This document shows, piece by piece, positions 15,498-24,127 of a stretch of DNA of 64,000 bases. The first letter of the stretch is position 1. Every line of letters begins with the position of its first letter. Position numbers and translations under genes: made by a program. The DNA comes from Zhihengliuella sp. (GTDB lineage: Bacteria; Actinomycetota; Actinomycetes; Actinomycetales; Micrococcaceae): the NCBI RefSeq assembly GCF_031178195.1, contig NZ_JAPSJL010000001.1, forward strand, positions 327,275 to 391,274. The letters run 5' to 3'. The notes under the pieces were generated by a model. The model made no database searches. It was not told the origin of the DNA and was given only the letters and a program-made list of their open reading frames with translations.

Positions 15498-15532
15498 TTT
15501 ACTTTTCCCGGCTGTCTCGCGGAAGGTGTCCC

Positions 15533-16450
15533 ATGGGTTATGGCCGCTACGCCCCGAGCCCGTCGGGCGAACTCCACCTCGGCAATCTCCGCACCGCCCT
15601 CCTGGCCTGGCTCTTCGCCCGCTCCACGGGACGCGGCTTCCTCCTGCGCATCGAGGACCTGGACCGCGCCCGCGCCGGCGCCGAGGAGGCCCAGCTCCGC
15701 GACCTCGCCGCGATCGGCCTCACGTGGGACGGCGTCGCCAAGCGCCAGACGGACCGCTCCGCCGGCTACGCGGACGCGCTGGACCGGCTGCGCGCCGCCG
15801 GCCTCCTCTACGAGTGCTTCTGCACCCGCCGCGACATCTCCGAGGCGCCCCGCGCCCCGCACACGCCGCCCGGCGCCTACCCCGGGACCTGCCGGGACCT
15901 GCCCCCGACCGAGCGGGACGCCCGCCGCGCGGAGCGCCCGGCTGCGCTCCGGCTGCGGTCCGACGTCGTGCAGTTCACGGTGCGCGACCTCCTCCACGGC
16001 GAGTACACGGGCGTCGTGGATGACTTCGTGATCGTCCGGAACGACGGCGTGCCCGCCTACAACTTCGCCGTCGTCGTCGACGACCGCCTCCAGGGCGTGG
16101 ACCAGGTGGTGCGCGGCGACGACCTCCTGTCCTCCGCGCCGCGCCAGGCCTACCTCGCGACCCTGCTGGACGCCCCGGTCCCGGAGTACGCGCACGTGCC
16201 GCTGGTCCTCAACGCGGACGGCAAGCGCCTCGCCAAGCGCGACGGCGCCGTCACGCTGGGCGATTTGTCCACCACTCGCGTGGTGGACGGCGTGGAGTAC
16301 GACGCCGTGGGACCGGACCGGGTGCGCGAGGTGCTGCTGGAGTCGCTGGGGCTGCCGGGCGGCTCCCTCGCGGCGGCGCTCGAGGCGTTCGATCCGGCCG
16401 CGCTGCCGCGCGAACCGTGGATCCTCGACTCTCCCCTCACAGGTGTCTGA
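15533..16450 (+). CDS. gluQ: Glutamyl-Q tRNA(Asp) synthetase
   Basis: A 305-residue truncated GluRS-like enzyme that glutamylates queuosine in tRNA(Asp) and lacks the anticodon-binding domain. Motifs: the HIGH-equivalent YAPSPSGELHLGNLRTALLA, RIEDLD, the KMSKS-equivalent KRLAKRDGAV, and a zinc-binding set CFC...YPGTC at about residues 98-122. The start is ATG 15533, with GGAAGG upstream. It sits between the SRP RNA gene and dnaX on the same strand. Length and absence of the C-terminal domain separate it from true GluRS. Confidence 0.92.
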   Translation: MGYGRYAPSPSGELHLGNLRTALLAWLFARSTGRGFLLRIEDLDRARAGAEEAQLRDLAAIGLTWDGVAKRQTDRSAGYADALDRLRAAGLLYECFCTRRDISEAPRAPHTPPGAYPGTCRDLPPTERDARRAERPAALRLRSDVVQFTVRDLLHGEYTGVVDDFVIVRNDGVPAYNFAVVVDDRLQGVDQVVRGDDLLSSAPRQAYLATLLDAPVPEYAHVPLVLNADGKRLAKRDGAVTLGDLSTTRVVDGVEYDAVGPDRVREVLLESLGLPGGSLAAALEAFDPAALPREPWILDSPLTGV

Positions 16451-16479
16451 TCCGGCGTGCGCGGCCGTGCGGGAGGGGC

Positions 16480-16485
16480 TAGGGT
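16480..16485 (+). promoter_or_regulatory. -10 box of dnaX
   Basis: TAGGGT seven bases before GTG 16493. The transcript would begin at or next to the start codon. It fixes the short form rather than an upstream GTG. Confidence 0.5.
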
Positions 16486-16492
16486 TTTACGC

Positions 16493-19400
16493 GTGAGTAC
16501 AGCCCTTTATCGCCGATACCGGCCGGACACCTTCGCGGAGGTCATCGGGCAGGAGCATGTCACCACACCCCTGATGACGGCCCTCGAGAAGGACCGCGTC
16601 AACCATGCCTACCTCTTTTCCGGTCCGCGCGGCTGCGGCAAGACCACCAGCGCCCGCATCCTGGCCCGGTGCCTGAACTGCGAGCAGGGCCCCACGCCGA
16701 ACCCCTGCGGCCAGTGCCCCAGCTGTATCGACCTCGCCACGGGCGGGGCCGGCTCGCTGGACGTCATCGAGATCGATGCGGCCAGCCACGGCGGCGTCGA
16801 CGACGCCCGCGACCTGCGCGAGCGCGCCACGTTCGCCCCCACGCGCGACCGCTTCAAGATCTTCATCATCGACGAGGCCCACATGGTCACGTCGGCCGGT
16901 TTCAACGCGCTGCTCAAGATCGTCGAGGAGCCGCCGCCCCACATCAAGTTCATCTTCGCGACCACGGAGCCGGACAAGGTCATCGGGACCATCCGCTCCC
17001 GGACGCACCACTACCCCTTCCGGCTGGTGCCGCCGGAGACCCTCATGGAGTACCTCGAGCGGCTCTGCGCCCAGGAGGGCGTCCCGGTGGCCCCGGGCGT
17101 CCTGTCGCTCGTCCTGCGCGCCGGCGGGGGCTCCGTCCGGGACACGCTCTCCGTGTTGGACCAGCTCATCGCCGGTGCCGGCCCCGACGGGCTGGACTAC
17201 GAGCTCGCCGTCTCCCTCCTCGGCTACACGCATGCCGCCCTGCTGGACGACGTCGTCGACGCGCTCGCGGCCAACGACGCCGCCACGGTCTTCGGCGTCG
17301 TCGACCGCGTGGTGCAGACCGGGCACGATCCGCGCCGGTTCGTGGACGACCTGCTGGAGCGGTTCCGCGACCTGATCATCGTCAAGGCGATGCCGGACAG
17401 CGCCGCGCAGATCATCCGCGGCGTGCCGGAGGACCAGCTGGACCGGATGCGCCAGCAGGCCGCCACGCTCGGCCAGGGGGAGCTCAGCCGCTCCGCCGAC
17501 GTCACCAACCAGGCGCTCACCGAGATGTCGGGCGCCACCAGTCCCCGCCTCCACCTCGAGCTGCTGTGCGCGCGGCTGCTGCTGCCGGCGTCGGACACCG
17601 GCGAGAACGGAGTGGTCGCCCGCGTCGACCGCATCGAGCGCCACCTGACGCAGGGCGGCGCGGCCCCGCTGGCCTCCGGCCCCGCCCAGTACGACGCCGG
17701 TTCGCCCGCAGGCGCCCTCGCCGACTCCGGTGCCGGGATCGACGGCAACGGCGGAGCCGCCGCCGTGCGCGAGGCGCTGCGCGCGGCCAAGGCGCGGCAG
17801 GACCAGGACGGCCCCGCCGCGGCGCCGCCCGCCGTGCCCGCCGAGGCTCCCGCGGCCGAGACACCCCCCGTTGGGACACCGTCCGCTGAGGCACCGTCCG
17901 CTGGGGAACCTGCGGCGGCGGCCCCCGCCGCCGGAACCTCGGCCGCTGCAGTACCCGCCCCGGCCGCCCCGGCCGAGGGATCCCCGGCCGTCGGAGGGCT
18001 CTCCGGCCCGCCGGCGTCCCCCGAGACAGCGGCTCAGGTCAACGCCTCCGGGGCCCCACAGGCCTCCCCCTCGAGCGTGCCCGCACCGCAGGAGTCCTCC
18101 GCGTCGGGCGGAGTCCCGCGCCCCGCGGCCCCGGCCGAACATCCGGCGGACGCGCGAACCGACCATGCGACCGCACACCAGCCATCGCCGCAGTCCTCGG
18201 CGGAGCCCGCTCAGCAACCCGCGCCGCCGGCTCCCGCACCGAGCCCGGCCCAGGGCTCCGCGGCAGACTGGGGAGGCACGTGGGCGGCCGTTCCGGAGCC
18301 CCCGCGGCAGACGCCGGCCCCCGCAGCGTCCGCCGGCCAGTCGGCACCGGCTCCGACGCCGACTCCGACGCCGACTCCGACCCCGGAGCCGTCCGCCCCC
18401 ACGTCGGATCCCACGTCCGGTCGGACCCCTGCTCCTACCTCTGCTCCGACGGAATCACGGTCCGCTCCCGGGTACCCCGCCCAGCAGCCGTCATCCTCGC
18501 AGCAGGATGCCGGCGAGCAGCCGACCGCGGAATCCGCCCCCAGCCAGCCCGGCGGGACCGGCTCCGTGGAAATGTTCCGCCGCGCCTGGCCGGAGGTCCT
18601 CAAGGTCGTGGCCGGCGAGCGCCGCGCCGTGCAGATGAACCTGCAGCAGAACGCGGCGGTGTCGGGCTTCGACGGGCGGATGCTCACGGTCTCGTTCGCC
18701 AACCCGGGCGCGCTGGCGCACTTCACCAGCCGCCCTGACAATGGGGCCCTGCTGCAGTGGGCCATCAACCAAGTGCTCGGCGTCCAGGTCGAGATCGACG
18801 TCGCTGCGGGAGGGTCCGTTCCGACGGGTGGTTCCGGCCCAAAAGCTGATCGCCGGCCCGAGCCGGCGTCCGCAGGGAATCCGACGGGGAACGCGTCGAC
18901 TCGCGCGGCTGCCCCGACGCCGCGGCCGCAGTCCAGCCCTCCCCGGGACATCCCGCCGTTCCGACCGGAGCCGCAGCTGCAGGAGCACTACGAGCGCCCC
19001 GCTGCGCCCGAGTGGACGGAGTTCCCGCCCGCCGACGCGACCCAGCCCGCCGAGACTGGAGAGTCCCGCCCCGTTGCCGGCACCGCCACGCCGTCCGAGC
19101 CGCAGGCCTCGACGGAGGTGCCGGCCAACACCGCGCGGCCGACCACGTCGGCAGCCTCGGCAGCTTCCGCCGCTTCGGCACCTTCGGTCGATTCCGCCGC
19201 TCCGGCACTCTCGGCGGATGCCACCCCTTCGGCACCTTCGGCAGATGCCACCGCGTCGGCACCCTCGGAACCCTCGTCAGGCTCGGCTGCTTCAGCACCG
19301 TCAGCAGGTTCGGCCGCGGAGGCCGAGCCCGTAGGACCCGCACCCTCGGCGTCATCCGCCGCCTCCGCACCATCCGCTCCGTCGCCTGCGTCCGCCGCAC

Positions 19401-20287
19401 CGCAGCATCCGGACAGTCGCCCGCACGCCGGCTCGGCCCCCGTCCCTCCCGAGAGCAACGACACCGCGCCGGCCACTGGCGGCTGGGACCCCGCCGATGG
19501 CTGGGTGCCGCCGGACGAGCCCCCGGCGGAGGACGAGCCGCCGTACCCGTACGACGACGGTGGATGGGCCGATGCACCAGACACGGCCAACGCGCCCGGC
19601 CCCTCCACCACGACGGATGCGGCCGGACGGTCTGCTCAGCGCGCGCAGCCCGGCGAACCCCAGGGCCAGACCCCCGCGAGTGGCCTCGGGCCGCCACCAG
19701 TCATCCCGCCCGCCCCGAAGGGGCCGACGCCGCCGCCGCCGTCGTGGGCCGGCTCAGCCCTGCCTCCGACCATGCGCCCGGAGGCCAGCGAGAAGCCTGT
19801 CGCCCCGGAACCGGACCAGCAGCGCGCCCAGAAGGTGAGCCGCTACCAGCGCCTCCTCGCCCAGGCCCAGGGTGACGGCGGCTCGCCGATCCCGGGCGGG
19901 GTCTCCCGCGGCAGCGGACTCGACGGCACTCCGGGCACCGGCGGCGCCCCGTTCGGAGGATCCGGCGAGGGCGGCACCCCGGCGGGCAGTACGCCGTCGT
20001 ACTCCGGATCCTCGAACCCGGGGATGTCGGGTCCCGGAGCGTCGAGCACGGGGGCTCCGTCCCCGGGAACGCCCGGAGGCTTCAGGGGCGCCGGACCGGC
20101 TTCGGGTGCGCAGGTCGTAGACTCGTCCTACGCCGGGAGTCCGGCGAACGGGACCGAGTACTTCGAGCCCAGCGACGACGACATCGCGATCGAGGACTCC
20201 ACGCTGATCGGCCGGGCCGCGATCGAGCGGATCCTCAACGGACGGCTGATCGAAGAACGCGGTCTCGACGGAACGCCCGTCAACTAG
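16493..20287 (+). CDS. dnaX: DNA polymerase III subunit gamma/tau
   Basis: A 1264-residue clamp-loader ATPase that loads the beta clamp in replication. The AAA+ core spans about 1-370: Walker A GPRGCGKTT, zinc cysteines CLNCEQGPTPNPCGQCPSC, Walker B FIIDEAHM and sensor TIRSRTHHYPF. A tau-like domain is at about 690-780 (EMFRRAWPEVLKVVAGERRAVQM). The rest, roughly 400-690 and 790-1215, is Pro/Ala/Ser-rich low-complexity sequence including runs of (A)SAPSA units. This is about twice the usual length for the family. A conserved acidic tail ends DIAIEDSTLIGRAAIERILNG. The start GTG 16493 matches VSTALYRRYRPDTFAEVIG. Confidence 0.95.
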   Translation: MSTALYRRYRPDTFAEVIGQEHVTTPLMTALEKDRVNHAYLFSGPRGCGKTTSARILARCLNCEQGPTPNPCGQCPSCIDLATGGAGSLDVIEIDAASHGGVDDARDLRERATFAPTRDRFKIFIIDEAHMVTSAGFNALLKIVEEPPPHIKFIFATTEPDKVIGTIRSRTHHYPFRLVPPETLMEYLERLCAQEGVPVAPGVLSLVLRAGGGSVRDTLSVLDQLIAGAGPDGLDYELAVSLLGYTHAALLDDVVDALAANDAATVFGVVDRVVQTGHDPRRFVDDLLERFRDLIIVKAMPDSAAQIIRGVPEDQLDRMRQQAATLGQGELSRSADVTNQALTEMSGATSPRLHLELLCARLLLPASDTGENGVVARVDRIERHLTQGGAAPLASGPAQYDAGSPAGALADSGAGIDGNGGAAAVREALRAAKARQDQDGPAAAPPAVPAEAPAAETPPVGTPSAEAPSAGEPAAAAPAAGTSAAAVPAPAAPAEGSPAVGGLSGPPASPETAAQVNASGAPQASPSSVPAPQESSASGGVPRPAAPAEHPADARTDHATAHQPSPQSSAEPAQQPAPPAPAPSPAQGSAADWGGTWAAVPEPPRQTPAPAASAGQSAPAPTPTPTPTPTPEPSAPTSDPTSGRTPAPTSAPTESRSAPGYPAQQPSSSQQDAGEQPTAESAPSQPGGTGSVEMFRRAWPEVLKVVAGERRAVQMNLQQNAAVSGFDGRMLTVSFANPGALAHFTSRPDNGALLQWAINQVLGVQVEIDVAAGGSVPTGGSGPKADRRPEPASAGNPTGNASTRAAAPTPRPQSSPPRDIPPFRPEPQLQEHYERPAAPEWTEFPPADATQPAETGESRPVAGTATPSEPQASTEVPANTARPTTSAASAASAASAPSVDSAAPALSADATPSAPSADATASAPSEPSSGSAASAPSAGSAAEAEPVGPAPSASSAASAPSAPSPASAAPQHPDSRPHAGSAPVPPESNDTAPATGGWDPADGWVPPDEPPAEDEPPYPYDDGGWADAPDTANAPGPSTTTDAAGRSAQRAQPGEPQGQTPASGLGPPPVIPPAPKGPTPPPPSWAGSALPPTMRPEASEKPVAPEPDQQRAQKVSRYQRLLAQAQGDGGSPIPGGVSRGSGLDGTPGTGGAPFGGSGEGGTPAGSTPSYSGSSNPGMSGPGASSTGAPSPGTPGGFRGAGPASGAQVVDSSYAGSPANGTEYFEPSDDDIAIEDSTLIGRAAIERILNGRLIEERGLDGTPVN

Positions 20288-20323
20288 GCGCCCCTAGGGC
20301 GCCGCATCCGAGTGTGAGGTTTC

Positions 20324-20923
20324 GTGTACGAAGGCGCAGTCCAAGAACTGATCGACGAGTTCGGCCGGCTCCCCGGCATCGGACCCAAGTCGGCCCAGCG
20401 CATCGCCTTCCATATCCTGGAGGCCGACCGCGAGGACATGAACCGACTCGCCGACGCCATCCGCGTGGTCAAGGACAAGGTGAAGTTCTGCTCCATCTGC
20501 TTCAACGTGACCGAGCAGGAGACGTGCAGCATCTGCCGCGACCCCAAGCGGGACGAGACCGTGCTGTGCGTGGTGGAGGAGTCCAAGGACGTCATGGCCG
20601 TGGAGCGCACGCGCTCCTTCCGCGGCCGGTATCACGTGCTCGGCGGCTCCATCAATCCGATCGGCGGCGTCGGCCCCGACCAGCTGCACATCCGTGAGCT
20701 GCTCAGCCGGCTGAACGACGAGAAGATCCAGGAGATCATCATCGCCACCGACCCGAACCTCGAGGGCGAGGCGACCGCGACCTACCTGGGCCGCCTGCTC
20801 GGCACCATCGGCATCCGGGTCACCCGGCTCGCCTCCGGTCTGCCCGTCGGCGGTGACCTCGAGTACGCGGACGAGGTCACGCTGGGCCGCGCCTTCGAGG
20901 GCCGCCGCACGCTCAACAGCTGA
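20324..20923 (+). CDS. recR: Recombination mediator protein RecR
   Basis: A 199-residue RecR, which works with RecO and RecF to load RecA at gaps. It has the N-terminal HhH ([17 protein letters not shown]), the four-cysteine zinc finger [16 protein letters not shown] at about 58-73, and the Toprim domain with [18 protein letters not shown]. The length is typical. The start is GTG 20324, preceded by GTGAGG. A perfect palindrome, GGCGCCC-CTA-GGGCGCC, sits just after the dnaX stop. Pairing with dnaX is conserved. Confidence 0.96.
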   Translation: MYEGAVQELIDEFGRLPGIGPKSAQRIAFHILEADREDMNRLADAIRVVKDKVKFCSICFNVTEQETCSICRDPKRDETVLCVVEESKDVMAVERTRSFRGRYHVLGGSINPIGGVGPDQLHIRELLSRLNDEKIQEIIIATDPNLEGEATATYLGRLLGTIGIRVTRLASGLPVGGDLEYADEVTLGRAFEGRRTLNS

Positions 20924-20935
20924 CGGCAGGCGCTT

Positions 20936-21544
20936 CTAGCGCGCCCGCTCCTCCAGCCGGAATCCGTCCGCGATCTCCAGCAGCCGGTCGCGGTAGTCCG
21001 TCCACCACTGCTGGCCGGTCTGCGGCAGGTTGCTGTTCCCCTCGAGGAGGCCGGCGCTCCCGTCGATGGCCTCGCGCACGATATCCGCGTGGCCGGCGTG
21101 CCGGGAGATCTCCGCGATCATGTGCACCACGAGCCGACGGACCGTCGTGTCGCGGGACGCCGGCCCCCACCAGGGGACGTGCCCCGGCGCGTCGAGGCCG
21201 AGCTCGTCGATGGCCGCCTCAGCCCGCTCGGCGGCCCGCCGGTAGAAGTCGACCACCCACTCGCGGCTCTCCTCCGCCGTGGCGTGCATGTCCGCGTTGG
21301 GCTCCGCGTCCTCCGCCATCCACGAAAGCTCCTCCTGCTCCCGGCCGAGCACCTGCCCGAAGTAATCCGTCTCCACACTGGCCACGTGCTTGAGCAGGCC
21401 CAGGAGGTTGGTGCCGGTCTGGGTCATGGGCCGGCGCACGTCGTACTCGCTCAGGCCGTCCAGCTTCCAGAGCAGGGCCTCGTGGGCCTCGCGCAGGTAA
21501 CGCTTGAGGATCTCGGTCTCCGTCGTCGTGCCCTCGCCGCTCAT
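20936..21544 (-). CDS. DinB-family (DUF664) four-helix protein
   Basis: A 202-residue DinB/DUF664 protein. The family has a metal-binding four-helix bundle with three His; here the candidates are HVASVETDYF, VHMIAEISRHAGHADIVRE and the conserved tail GQQWWTDYRDRLLEIADGF. Some relatives are thiol transferases (bacillithiol or mycothiol dependent); function here is unassigned. ATG 21544 has a TAGGGT box six bases upstream (21551-21556, minus strand), so it has its own leaderless promoter although the ABC permease ends only 14 bases away. Confidence 0.85.
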   Translation of the reverse strand: MSGEGTTTETEILKRYLREAHEALLWKLDGLSEYDVRRPMTQTGTNLLGLLKHVASVETDYFGQVLGREQEELSWMAEDAEPNADMHATAEESREWVVDFYRRAAERAEAAIDELGLDAPGHVPWWGPASRDTTVRRLVVHMIAEISRHAGHADIVREAIDGSAGLLEGNSNLPQTGQQWWTDYRDRLLEIADGFRLEERAR

Positions 21545-21558
21545 GCTCCCACCCTAGT

Positions 21559-22746
21559 TCAGGCGACCCGGGTGCCCGTGGCGAGTTTCCGCGCCGGGGT
21601 GACCAGCCGGCGTCGTCCGTCCGCCATGAGGAGACCCACGAGCACCAGCTGCACGCCCAGCCCCACCGGCCACAGCGGCGGCATCTCGCCCGGGTTCATG
21701 GAGGGCTCCGGCTGCCGGACGCCATTCACGCAATCGGGACCGTCGACCCCGTACTGCGCCATGCGCACCCCGACCTGGACGGCGCCGAGCGGCCCCTCCG
21801 GCGCGTAGTCCTGGCCGGCCGCGGCCGGCTGCGTGGGAACAGCGTCCGCGACCACGACGAAGGGGTTCGCCGCGAGCATCCACGCGGTGCGCTCGGTATG
21901 GAGGATGGTCCGCTCGATCGGCTTGTCGGTGCAGATCTCGTCCTCCGGCCGGTACACGAAGTCCGCGTGCTCGGCGTCGAACTCGCGCCAGAACCGCTCC
22001 TCGTCCTCGATCGGCTCGCCGTTCTCGTCGAGCGGGACGCCGTTCTCGTCCATCTCGACGTTGGCGTACGGGTCCTGGGGGTTGACCACCTCGTAGTCGG
22101 TGACGGTCTCCTGCGTCATGCTCAGGCTCAGTCCGAACCCGATGAGCGTGCCCAGGCCCAGCAGCGCCACCACCAGATAGGTGCCGACGACGGCGAACAG
22201 GGGGCGCGTGGAACGGGCCGAGATGCCGACGCCGATGGCGCAGGCCACCCCGAGCTCGACGGCGCACATCAGCACGAACAGGGGGACCGCGGGCAGGTAC
22301 ACGTCCCCGTAGGACATGGCCCAGGCGAGCATCGGCAGGGTGACGATGAGGAACGCGAGCGCCGCGATCCAGGAGGCGAGCCACTTGCCCCAGAGCAGCT
22401 GCCCGGGTGTGAGCAGGGTGTTCTGCAGGATCGCCAGGGTGCCGCCGGCGCGGTCCCCCGTGATCGTGTTGGCGCTCAGTGCCGGGGCGACCAGCAGCCC
22501 GAAGAGCAGGACGAAGGAGATGACCAGCTCGAACATCATCTGGCCGACCTGCTCTGCCTCGGCCGTGCCGAGCACCAGTGGCGACGCCGAATAGGCCGCC
22601 AGCGCGGTGACGGCGAGGATCACCAGGAACCAGACCACCAGCATGATGAACCAGGACTTGGACCGTACCCGCTGCCTGAGCTCCAGCTCGACGACCGTCC
22701 TGATCCCGCTCAGGTAGCCCAGGCTCGCTGCCTTCTCGTCACTCAC
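21559..22746 (-). CDS. ABC-2 type transporter permease
   Basis: A 395-residue membrane subunit of an ABC exporter. It has an N-terminal cytosolic helix (VVELELRQRVRSKSWFIMLV) and about six membrane helices; GDRAGGTLAILQNTLLTPGQLLWGKW is the coupling-type segment of ABC-2 permeases. A large extracytoplasmic loop (about 205-340) rich in Asp and Glu separates the last two helices. The start is GTG 22746, overlapping the ATPase stop by four bases (GTGA), so the two subunits are translationally coupled. Substrate unknown. Confidence 0.85.
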   Translation of the reverse strand: MSDEKAASLGYLSGIRTVVELELRQRVRSKSWFIMLVVWFLVILAVTALAAYSASPLVLGTAEAEQVGQMMFELVISFVLLFGLLVAPALSANTITGDRAGGTLAILQNTLLTPGQLLWGKWLASWIAALAFLIVTLPMLAWAMSYGDVYLPAVPLFVLMCAVELGVACAIGVGISARSTRPLFAVVGTYLVVALLGLGTLIGFGLSLSMTQETVTDYEVVNPQDPYANVEMDENGVPLDENGEPIEDEERFWREFDAEHADFVYRPEDEICTDKPIERTILHTERTAWMLAANPFVVVADAVPTQPAAAGQDYAPEGPLGAVQVGVRMAQYGVDGPDCVNGVRQPEPSMNPGEMPPLWPVGLGVQLVLVGLLMADGRRRLVTPARKLATGTRVA

Positions 22747-23837
22747 TGGCCGGCCTCCGGGTTCCTGCCCTCGCGATGGGCACTCGTCATTCGGTGCACC
22801 TCGGCCGCGTAGACCGAGCTCATGTAGGTCTCCTCGAGGGCCCCGACGCTGGGGGCGAAGGCGGAGACCGCGACCCCCGCGTCGATCAGCTCGCGCAGCA
22901 GCTGCGCCGCCTGGAGCTCGCTGGAGGCCTCCACCAGCGCCTCGGGCCGGCGCTGCCCCGCGGGAACGGTGAACAGGACGCCCAGGTCGGAGAGGGTCCG
23001 CAGGAGGTGCTCCTGGTCCAGCCCGCGGATCGTGTAGCCGCGCAGCTGCTCCTCGACGTCGTGCACGGACTGGTCCCGCACGGTCTGGCCGTCGGCGACG
23101 AAGACCGCCCGGTCGGCGATCTCGTCCAGCTCCGACAGCACGTGCGAGCTGACGACGACGGTGCGCCCCTCCGCCGCGAACTTCCGCAGGAGGTTCCGCA
23201 GCTCGATCCGGGCTCCCGGGTCCAGACCGGAGGCGGGCTCGTCGAGGAGCAGGACGGCGGGGTCGTTCATCAGTGCGCGCGCCAGCGAGAGGCGCTGCTG
23301 CTGGCCGCGGGAGAGGACGCGCGCCGGCTGCTTCGCCAGCGGCGTGAGCTTGACCATGTCGAGCAGCTCGTCCGCACGCTCGCAGGCCCGTTCCTTGGTC
23401 ATGCCGTAGAGCCGGCCGACGGCCACCAGGATCTCCCGGGCCGTCAGCGCCTCCCACACGCCGAGCGTGTCCGGCATCCAGCCGATCCGGGCGCGCACGT
23501 CCCGCGGGTGCTCGACGACGTCGAGCCCCCCGATCCGGATGGTCCCGGCGTCCGGCCGGAGCAGGGACGCCAGCATCAGCAGCAGCGTGGTCTTGCCGGA
23601 GCCGTTGGGTCCGATAAACGCCGTGACCTCGCCCGGCGCGGCCGTGAAATGGATGTCCTTGACGGCCTTCACCGGGCCGAAGGCGCGCGCGAGCCCGGTG
23701 GCGACGATGCCGCCGCCCTGCCGCGCCGCACCGCTGACTCCGGCGTCGTTCCCGACGTCGTTCCTGACGTCGTTCCCGGCGTCGACGGTTCCGTCGTCGC
23801 TCCCGGCGCCCTGCGGCTCCCTCGGTGCCCCTGTCAC
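22743..23837 (-). CDS. ABC transporter ATP-binding protein
   Basis: A 364-residue ATPase of the CcmA/drug-export group. Motifs: Walker A IGPNGSGKTTLL, signature LSRGQQQRLSLARAL, Walker B AVLLLDEPASGLDP and the H-loop VVSSHVLSELDE. A C-terminal extension of about 110 residues follows the nucleotide-binding domain. The N-terminus (about 45 residues) is disordered and contains a small Asn-Asp-Val repeat (GNDVRNDVGNDAG) encoded by a GACGTCGTTCC-like microrepeat. The start is GTG 23837 with an excellent SD, GAGGAGG. It forms an operon with the permease and diverges from lysC. Confidence 0.9.
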   Translation of the reverse strand: MTGAPREPQGAGSDDGTVDAGNDVRNDVGNDAGVSGAARQGGGIVATGLARAFGPVKAVKDIHFTAAPGEVTAFIGPNGSGKTTLLLMLASLLRPDAGTIRIGGLDVVEHPRDVRARIGWMPDTLGVWEALTAREILVAVGRLYGMTKERACERADELLDMVKLTPLAKQPARVLSRGQQQRLSLARALMNDPAVLLLDEPASGLDPGARIELRNLLRKFAAEGRTVVVSSHVLSELDEIADRAVFVADGQTVRDQSVHDVEEQLRGYTIRGLDQEHLLRTLSDLGVLFTVPAGQRRPEALVEASSELQAAQLLRELIDAGVAVSAFAPSVGALEETYMSSVYAAEVHRMTSAHREGRNPEAGQ

Positions 23838-23879
23838 GGAATCCTCCTCGCTCGCGGCCCCACGGCCGCCCCGGCCTCA

Positions 23880-23928
23880 AGCCTAGAAAACTCATCCCGT
23901 GGCCGGACACCTCCCACGGGATGAGTTT
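23880..23928 (-). promoter_or_regulatory. Promoter of the ABC operon with a 15-bp dyad over the -35 region
   Basis: The -10 box TAGGCT is at 23880-23885 (minus strand). Immediately upstream lies a perfect inverted repeat, AAACTCATCCCGTGG (23888-23902) and its complement (23914-23928), with an 11-base loop. A further half site ACTCATCC is at 23940. The dyad covers the -35 position, so it could be an operator; on the minus strand it also resembles a hairpin followed by TTTT. The rest of the 290-bp gap holds the lysC leader. Confidence 0.6.
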
Positions 23929-24127
23929 GCGGCGGGGGGACTCATCCGGTGCGGGAATATGACCCGCCCGGTTCACGAAAACGGGCGGCCGTCCGGGCGC
24001 TCGATACACTGATCGGCAGCATCCACGGCCCACCCGCGGCCCGGCGCCGCCCGGCGGGGCGGAGTCGCGGCAGCCCACCACCAGCCGGTGACGACACCGG
24101 GAGACCCCTTCAGGAGAGTGCTACGGC

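Noticed and set aside
16487-18217. Long antisense open frame over the dnaX ATPase domain
   Set aside because: It mirrors the conserved AAA+ coding frame and has no recognisable domain or ribosome-binding site.
21559-24081. An 840-codon frame that would fuse the ABC permease to an upstream Arg-rich region
   Set aside because: Upstream of GTG 22746 it is the shadow of the ABC ATPase; the GTGA junction gives the true start.
23838-24127. Lysine or T-box riboswitch upstream of lysC
   Set aside because: No L-box or T-box conserved elements can be seen; only the dyad, which lies on the far side near the ABC promoter.
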